Notes under the pieces: model-generated
The model's input: the letters and a program-made list of their open reading frames with translations, nothing else
Databases searched by the model: none
Told to the model about the DNA's origin: nothing
Source: Cupriavidus oxalaticus
GTDB lineage: Bacteria; Pseudomonadota; Gammaproteobacteria; Burkholderiales; Burkholderiaceae
Length of the DNA stretch: 64,000 nt
Assembly (NCBI RefSeq): GCF_016894385.1
Contig: NZ_CP069811.1
Location: forward strand, 2,745,305 to 2,809,304
Reading direction: 5' to 3'
Made by a program: the position numbers and the translations under genes
Part shown: positions 58,888 through 64,000 of the stretch, piece by piece
Numbering within the stretch: the first letter of the stretch is position 1
How the letters are laid out: every line of letters starts with the position of its first letter

Positions 58888-59727
58888 ATGGCCAGCATCC
58901 TCTTGATCGAACAACATCCACTGCTGCGCCTGGGTCTTCGCCACCTCCTGGCCCAAGCGCATCTCCCGGGCGACCTGATCGATATCGATCCGCTCGCGCC
59001 CATCGAACCCGACCTCTGGCTGATGGAAGCCGACTTGCTGGTCTACGGGCTACCGTCCGACGCCGCGGCAGGCTGGGTGCAACTCGACGACCTATGCGAG
59101 CGCCTGCGGCCCCGGCGCGTGCTGCTGCTGACCGAGCGGCCCGCGGCGGCACTGTCGCGGCCGGCGCTGCCGGCGTCTGTACGCGGCTGCCTGCACAAGG
59201 CCGCCAGCGCCGAAGCGCTCGACGCTGCGGTGCGGCTCGTGCTGGCCGGCGGCGAGTGCTTTCCGTCGCTGCTGCTGGCCGAGCCGGCCAGCGGATGCGG
59301 CGACGACACCGGCACGCTGGCTTTGTCCGGGCCAATCGAGCCGACCGCGTCGACCACGCCGACCGCACCGAACAGTCACCCCGCCGCACCGGTGGTGGTG
59401 CCGCTGCATGCGTTGCGCGGCGAAGCGCCGGCTGCGCAGCCGGCGCATACGAGCGAAACGCCGTCGAGCGGCGCACATCTGCTCAATATCACCGAACGGC
59501 AGTACGAGGTGCTGGCCTTGCTCGCGCGCGGCTATCCGATCAAGACCGTCAGCCGGATGCTCAATATCTCCGTCGCCACGGCCAAGACCCATGCCTGCAC
59601 GCTGTACCAGCGGCTCCATGTCCGCAACAAGGGCGAGGCCGTCTACGTGGCGCTGCAGCGCGGCGCCACGCTGGACTGGTCCGGCCCGCCGGCGGTGCGG
59701 CCGCTCGGCGCGTGCCAGGCTGCCTGA
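58888..59727 (+). CDS. LuxR-type regulator with degenerate receiver domain
   Basis: This 279-residue protein starts at ATG 58888 with GAAGGAG at 58874-58880. The N-terminal domain has the receiver fold (MASILLIEQHPLLRLGLRHL, then RPRRVLLLTERP and GCLHKAAS). The acidic pair is EQ rather than DD, and the expected phospho-Asp position (LLVYGLP) has no Asp, so it is probably not phosphorylated. A Pro/Thr/Ala-rich linker (150-200) leads to a C-terminal LuxR HTH (NITERQYEVLALLARGYPIK, VSRMLNISVATAKTHACTLY). The target genes are unknown. Confidence 0.85.
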   Translation: MASILLIEQHPLLRLGLRHLLAQAHLPGDLIDIDPLAPIEPDLWLMEADLLVYGLPSDAAAGWVQLDDLCERLRPRRVLLLTERPAAALSRPALPASVRGCLHKAASAEALDAAVRLVLAGGECFPSLLLAEPASGCGDDTGTLALSGPIEPTASTTPTAPNSHPAAPVVVPLHALRGEAPAAQPAHTSETPSSGAHLLNITERQYEVLALLARGYPIKTVSRMLNISVATAKTHACTLYQRLHVRNKGEAVYVALQRGATLDWSGPPAVRPLGACQAA

Positions 59728-60048
59728 AGTCCCTGCGTGACCGCTCCGGGGTGCATCGGTTGCAGCCATGCCGGCGCCGGCCGGATCCGGTGCGCGGCCA
59801 TCCCCGCAGGTCATCCTTTTGACGTGGCGGCCTCCACCAAAAGCATGAGGCGGTGCGGGGAAACGCTTGCTACGTTGACAGGGAGGCGTTCGCCGCCGCC
59901 TGCCGCACACCCTGTGCCAGGCGCCCAACGGCAGGGCGCGCTCGCCGCGAGGCTCGCCATGTTCGCCACGGCGGGCCATCCGGCCACTTGACCTTCTGAC
60001 CCTGGGCCCATCGCGCCGCACCGGCGGTGGGGCACCACTGCCGAATCG
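59728..60048. other. Intergenic region without recognised gene
   Basis: This 321-bp spacer contains TTGACA at 59876-59881, a possible -35 element for the next gene. I see no clear -10 and no terminator. Confidence 0.4.
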
Positions 60049-60513
60049 ATGCCGACCTACCTGATTGCCAGCAACGAAATGATGTGCCGCACCCTGGTGC
60101 GGCGCCTGGAAGCGCTGGGCCTGCCGCGCCCGATCCGGTGGCGCGCGCCGCAATGGCTGCAGGAGTGCGCTGCCAACCGGCAGAGTCATCCCGATGCGGA
60201 CGAGCCCGGCAGCGACCCGGCCGATGTCGCGCTGATCGATTGCAGCGGACTGGATGGCGACCCGCGCAAGCTGCTCGACCAGATGCAGGCCCGGCTCGCG
60301 CCGCGCCGCTGGCTGGTGTTGTCAGACCGGCTGGACGCGGCGCTGATCGTCCACGCCGCGCTGCTTGGCGCGAGCGGCTGCCTGATGGTGCCGGCGCCGG
60401 CCGAGCTCGTCTGCGCCGCGACGGCGCTGGTGTGGGCTGGCGGCCAGTGCTTCCCGCGCATGGCGCTTTCGCTGATGCACGCAACGCCCCAGGACAGCGT
60501 CGGCGCCGTCTGA
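60049..60513 (+). CDS. Stand-alone receiver-like protein related to the regulator at 58888
   Basis: This is a 154-residue protein MPTYLIASNEMMCRTLVRRL.... Its pattern parallels the N-terminal domain of the neighbouring LuxR-type regulator: LIASNE for LLIEQH, RRWLVLSDR for RRVLLLTER, GASGCLMVPAPAEL for VRGCLHKAASAEA, AGGQCFPRMALS for AGGECFPSLLLA. It has no HTH. It therefore looks like a duplicated receiver domain without output. The phosphorylation residues are missing here too. Confidence 0.7.
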   Translation: MPTYLIASNEMMCRTLVRRLEALGLPRPIRWRAPQWLQECAANRQSHPDADEPGSDPADVALIDCSGLDGDPRKLLDQMQARLAPRRWLVLSDRLDAALIVHAALLGASGCLMVPAPAELVCAATALVWAGGQCFPRMALSLMHATPQDSVGAV

Positions 60514-60671
60514 ATCTGCCTGTCCCTCACGCGCTTCCCTCCTTCTGCCACCACGGGATTACAGCCTGCGGATGAGGGCGCTCTGTGCGCGCAAGCACTA
60601 TGCTTGAAATGCCCGGCGTGCGAGCGGCCCCGTTCCAAGAGGCATGCCGCACCGGGATGCTAGGGGGTCGT

Positions 60672-60950
60672 ATGGAAGGCGGGATGGATTACCTGGTCGT
60701 GCATGGCTTCGCCGTGCGCGAGGGCCGGGGCAAATGGGCTTGCTGCTTCGAGATCCGGCTGGCTGGTGCGGGCGAGCAGCCGCTGCTGTATCGCGGAGAA
60801 CTGCATGGTCGCCGCTTCGATTGCGAGCATGCCGCAGCGCAGGCCGCGCGTGAAGCAGGACAGCGTGAAGCGGTGTTGCGCGTGGAAAGCCTGCGCGCAC
60901 TGATCCTGGCGCAGCATCGCCTGCGCCTGCCGGCAGCTACGCTGCCCTGA
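60672..60950 (+). CDS. Small hypothetical protein
   Basis: A 92-residue protein starting MEGGMDYLVVHGFAVREGRG; a second ATG at 60684 is also possible. It looks like a compact beta-rich domain (KWACCFEIRLAGAGEQPLLY) with a C-terminal helix. The family is not recognised. Confidence 0.55.
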   Translation: MEGGMDYLVVHGFAVREGRGKWACCFEIRLAGAGEQPLLYRGELHGRRFDCEHAAAQAAREAGQREAVLRVESLRALILAQHRLRLPAATLP

Positions 60951-61632
60951 GCCAGGGCGCTGCGGCGCCTTGCTGTGTTCCGCATGCCTCGCCAGCGCCC
61001 ACGTCTGGGCGAGGCGCGATCAGTGCTGCCGTCATCCTGCCGCAGTGCTGTCCGTTTCCAGTTCCGCTCGCCAACCATTGCCGCGCACCCACAGGCATGT
61101 GCACATGCCTGCCGGCGTCGCGCGCCCCGTGCCCTGCCACAAAAAAAGAAGCCCGCCGACCGGGGGACCATGCGGGCTTTGAAGGCGTGCGGGCAATACT
61201 GCCCGCCCACACGTCCTCTTGACGATATCCAATCGGCACGCACGCCTCTATCAACCAGAAGCAGCATGCGCGTCACGCATGCGGCTGAATGCCACTCAAC
61301 CGGCTCAACCGGTTCAACCGGAACTCAACCTCTGCGGTGACCCGCGCAGGTGCGCATTCCGTCGGCATGCGCGGTCTTGCGCCACGCAACGATGGCTGGA
61401 CCTGCAGACCTGCGCAAGGTTTGTGCGCCGTCCAACAGACTGCCCTGAACCGCGCGCGCCAAGATCGCCATCAAGACCGATGGCGCAAGCATTTGGCTCG
61501 GGGCAGGGAGAAGGCGGGCATGACAGCAGACAGTCAGCGCACGGCAGCCGGAACGCGAGCACGAGGGTGCGCATCCGGCGCGGGCCGTGCACACCCGCAA
61601 ATGGATCGGCATGGCAGGCGCGGAGGTCTCTA
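60951..61632. other. Intergenic region with an orphan minus-strand terminator
   Basis: 682 bp without a supported gene. It contains the terminator-like hairpin at 61138-61179 and a short repeat (CCGGCTCAA, CCGGTTCAA, CCGGAACTCAA, about 61303-61331). Confidence 0.5.
61138..61179 (-). terminator. Terminator-like hairpin on the minus strand
   Basis: AAGCCCGC (minus strand, 61179-61172) pairs with GCGGGCTT (61156-61149) and is followed on that strand by TTTTTTT (61147-61141). No minus-strand gene lies to its right in the window, so the transcript it would stop is unknown; a small RNA is possible. Confidence 0.55.
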
Positions 61633-62616
61633 GTGTACGGCGACACCAAGATGCGTGGACGTGGCGGGCCCGGGTTGCGCGGCGGCAACCCGGTGTGGTC
61701 GCACGTCAACTGCCACATCGACCTGTGGATCGAGCTGCTGCACGGACTCGAACTGCCACCGGTCGCCGCGCTGCCGTGCGCAGTGCGCCAGGATTTCGAG
61801 GCCGACCATTTCACACAGTGCCGCTTTCCGGTGGCGGACCTGGAGCGCCTCTACGGGCTGACCTCGCATGCGCTGACGCTGTACGACTCGCTCGAGTCGC
61901 ACGTGGCGGCGCAGACCGCGCGGGGCCATCTCGTCGTGCTCGAACTCGACAGCAGCCAGCTGCCGCCACCGCCCGGCGCGGGCTACCAGCGCCACCGCAC
62001 GCCGACCTGCATCGCCGTCGACGTGCTGATCCCCGAAGCGGGCGCCGTCGGCTATTACCACACCGACGGCTACCACACCGCCAGCGGCGAGGACTACGCT
62101 GCGATCTTCCGGCTGGCGCCGGGAGCGCGCAGCGCCGAGACGCTGCCCTTCGTGCATGCCGACGTGGTGCGCCGCGATGGCCGGCTGCGCGGGCGCGAGC
62201 CGCTGCTCGACGCTTCGCTGGCGCTGCTGCGCACGCACCTGGGCAACCGTCCGCAGCAGAATCCTGTGACACAGTTCCGCGCCGCGTTTCCCGCGCACCT
62301 GGAGCGGCTGATGGCGCGCGGCGAGCTGGGCTTCCACCACTACGCCTCGGGCGTGCTGCGCCAGCTCGGCGCCAACTTCGAGCTGCTCGCGCGCTACCTG
62401 CGCTGGCTGGTGATGCAGGGACAGGATGTTCCCGAGAAGGCGGCCGAAGCGTGCTACACGATGGCGTCGGAAGCGATGGTGATGCAGTTCCGGCTGATGC
62501 GCGCCGTGATCAGCCGCAAGCCGGATCGCTGCGAAGATTGCCTGGACCAGCTCGAGGCCTCCTACCAGGCCAGCGTGCCGGCGCTGGCCCGGCATTTCGG
62601 CGAGTATGCACCATGA
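61633..62616 (+). CDS. DUF1839 family protein
   Basis: A 327-residue protein. The start is GTG 61633 because GGAGG lies at 61622-61626; ATG 61651 is the alternative. The conserved features of DUF1839 are visible: GGNPVWSHVNCHIDLWIELL, DFEADHFTQCRFP and AVGYYHTDGYHTASGEDYAA. In other bacteria this family occurs with amino acid:carrier-protein ligases and acyl carrier proteins in small biosynthetic clusters (established neighbourhood; function unproven). Here the gene overlaps the next by four bases (ATGA). Confidence 0.85.
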   Translation: MYGDTKMRGRGGPGLRGGNPVWSHVNCHIDLWIELLHGLELPPVAALPCAVRQDFEADHFTQCRFPVADLERLYGLTSHALTLYDSLESHVAAQTARGHLVVLELDSSQLPPPPGAGYQRHRTPTCIAVDVLIPEAGAVGYYHTDGYHTASGEDYAAIFRLAPGARSAETLPFVHADVVRRDGRLRGREPLLDASLALLRTHLGNRPQQNPVTQFRAAFPAHLERLMARGELGFHHYASGVLRQLGANFELLARYLRWLVMQGQDVPEKAAEACYTMASEAMVMQFRLMRAVISRKPDRCEDCLDQLEASYQASVPALARHFGEYAP

Positions 62617-63407
62617 CCGCCGATGCCGCGGTCACGGGCCGGCCAGCCGCTGCCCCTGCCCCTGCCCCTGCCCTCGTCCCACTCACCGGCGTCACGCCCA
62701 TCACCGCCGTTACCGACGTAGCGCCGCGCGCGCCTGTCGGTTTGTGGCAGTGGCTGCAGACGCTGCCCGGCGCGGCCCCGTCGCCCGCGGTGCTCGACGA
62801 TGGCGCGTGCTGGCTGCCGGCCCCGGTGCCCGGTTCGGTCGCGATGGCCATGCAGGCGGCGGGCCGCTTGCGCGCCGGCGCGCCGATGCCGCTGCACTGC
62901 CACGACTACTGGTACCGGCTGCGCCTTGCCGGACACGGCCCGCGGCTGCTGCGCCTGCGTGGCCTGGCGCGCGGCACCGAAGCGTGGTTCAACGGGCGCC
63001 TGGTGATTGCCGTGGATGATGCGATCGGCGGGGCTGCCGGGCTGGACCGGCTGCAGGAGCTGCATGGGCTGCATGAGCTGTACGAGGCCGCGATCGAACT
63101 GTCGGGCATGAACACGATGCACCTGTGCTTCCGCGCGCCGCGCGTGCTGCACCCCGCCGCGGTGGCAGCGCGTGGATGGCGCTGCACCGTGGCCGCCGCC
63201 GGCCGCCTGGCCGGTTTTCTTCCATGCGCCTTGCCGCTGAATGAGGTCGGGCCATGCCAGCCCGTCGAATTGCTCGCGCCCCTTACGCTTTTTACGTCCC
63301 TTCCGGCACCGTTCGTCTCCGCCGGTCGCCCCGCGCTTCCTCCCATCTCCGACTTTTGCACGAGGGCCCGGCGCCTGCCGGCGCCGCTGCCGCGCGCCGC
63401 ACGCTGA
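62613..63407 (+). CDS. GH2-like sugar-binding-domain protein, short form
   Basis: A 264-residue protein whose central part resembles the N-terminal galactose-binding-like domain of beta-mannosidases: PGSVAMAMQAAGR, then HDYWYRLRL and GLARGTEAWFNGRLVI. The catalytic barrel of glycoside hydrolase family 2 is absent; after about residue 225 the sequence turns Pro/Ala-rich and stops. Its ATG overlaps the DUF1839 stop. It is either a naturally short carbohydrate-binding protein or a truncated hydrolase. Confidence 0.6.
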   Translation: MTADAAVTGRPAAAPAPAPALVPLTGVTPITAVTDVAPRAPVGLWQWLQTLPGAAPSPAVLDDGACWLPAPVPGSVAMAMQAAGRLRAGAPMPLHCHDYWYRLRLAGHGPRLLRLRGLARGTEAWFNGRLVIAVDDAIGGAAGLDRLQELHGLHELYEAAIELSGMNTMHLCFRAPRVLHPAAVAARGWRCTVAAAGRLAGFLPCALPLNEVGPCQPVELLAPLTLFTSLPAPFVSAGRPALPPISDFCTRARRLPAPLPRAAR

Positions 63408-63623
63408 AGGCGACGCGCACGAGCGCTCCGCTCGGCTTTCCGGCCAACCTCCCGATGGATGAGCGCTTCCCAACCATTCGCCTACTGTCGCAGCGTCTTT
63501 CCATGACGCTAAATAGAGTCACTGGCTTGCAGTCAGCGCCGCAGCAGGGTCAACGGCGCAGCCAGGCAGTCGGATACCAGTGATGCCGGCCATGCCGGCG
63601 CCGAACGGGTGCCGGCAAGGCTA

Positions 63624-63685
63624 AAGCCCGTTTTCCCGAGTGGCGTTCGCCGAGCCGGCAGGACGTTGTTCCCGAAAACGGGCTT
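63624..63685. promoter_or_regulatory. 12-bp inverted repeat before the Crp/Fnr gene
   Basis: AAGCCCGTTTTC (63624-63635) and GAAAACGGGCTT (63674-63685) are perfect inverted copies 38 bp apart, ending 18 bp before the ATG. This could be a looped operator or a leader hairpin. Confidence 0.55.
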
Positions 63686-63703
63686 GGACAGGGGGTACGA
63701 AAA

Positions 63704-64000
63704 ATGATTACGCATCGGTCGGAACTGCATGTCAATCACCTGCTCAGCGCGTTGCCGCGCGGCGAGTGGGAAGCGCTGGCCCAGCATTTCGAGCTGGTCC
63801 GGCTGCGCGCCGGGGAGTTGCTCACCGATTCCGGCCAGCGCATCGTCCACGTCTACTTTCCAACCACCGCGGTGGTGTCGCTGCTGTCGCTGCTCGAAGA
63901 CGGCGCCACCGTCGAGATCGCCGCGGTCGGCCATGAAGGGCTGGTCGGCATCCCGGTGGTCACCGGCGGCGACACCATGCCCAGCCGCGTCGAAGTGCGC
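63704..64000 (+). CDS. Crp/Fnr-family regulator, 3' end outside the window
   Basis: The first 99 residues are visible (MITHRSELHVNHLLSALPRG, then LTDSGQRIVHVYFPTTAVVS). They form the cyclic-nucleotide-binding beta-barrel of the Crp/Fnr superfamily. There are no N-terminal Cys of the Fnr type, so it is not an oxygen sensor of that kind. The HTH is beyond the window. The ATG at 63704 follows GGGGGT at 63691-63696. Confidence 0.85.
   Translation, partial: MITHRSELHVNHLLSALPRGEWEALAQHFELVRLRAGELLTDSGQRIVHVYFPTTAVVSLLSLLEDGATVEIAAVGHEGLVGIPVVTGGDTMPSRVEVR

Overview
The window looks like a stretch of the secondary chromosome (chromid) of a high-GC beta-proteobacterium of the Cupriavidus/Ralstonia group. 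This rests on the very high GC content, the Bug-type receptor, the gene families present, and a plasmid-type replication and partition block (repA, parA, parB) lying among metabolic genes. The organism assignment is inference from gene content, not a database match. I recognised no rRNA, tRNA, insertion sequence or CRISPR array.

Layout. Positions 1-9.2 kb hold a proline iminopeptidase end, argG, a CoA-transferase/Bug receptor/enoyl-CoA hydratase operon with a LysR regulator, and small housekeeping genes. Positions 9.5-24.3 kb hold a sirtuin, a PlpD-like patatin autotransporter, an IclR regulator, a YcgR-type PilZ protein, an alkylation-repair operon (Ada-AlkA fusion, ogt, thpR), an M16 peptidase, a LexA-box-controlled gene of unknown function and an acyl-CoA dehydrogenase. 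Positions 24.4-29.2 kb hold an OPT transporter and a flavin monooxygenase/DUF2783/MarR unit. Positions 29.5-36.8 kb are an Entner-Doudoroff block: zwf-pgl-glk followed by a tightly coupled two-component system, with edd divergent. Positions 36.8-51.4 kb hold MscS, MFS, a TonB receptor, prfC, YihY, a sigma-54 activator, a purine permease and a cold-shock gene.

Positions 51.5-56.5 kb are the origin module. It has about 22 copies of a 17-bp iteron (consensus CGCAGAAACRGGTACGC), a helically phased 22-bp sub-array, DnaA-box-like sites, repA, a second cold-shock gene, parA and parB with two identical palindromes that are good parS candidates. A degenerate tyrosine-recombinase-like gene lies beyond parB. 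Positions 58.9-64 kb hold two receiver-like regulators, a DUF1839 gene coupled to a short GH2-like protein, and the start of a Crp/Fnr regulator.

The most striking observation is that the iteron is not confined to the origin. Nine further perfect copies, plus three variants, are scattered through the 23 kb on the cspA side of the origin. All are intergenic except one inside the glk coding sequence. To the right of repA I found only one weak candidate. This looks like a distributed set of initiator-binding sites, possibly for titration, handcuffing or copy control of the second chromosome.
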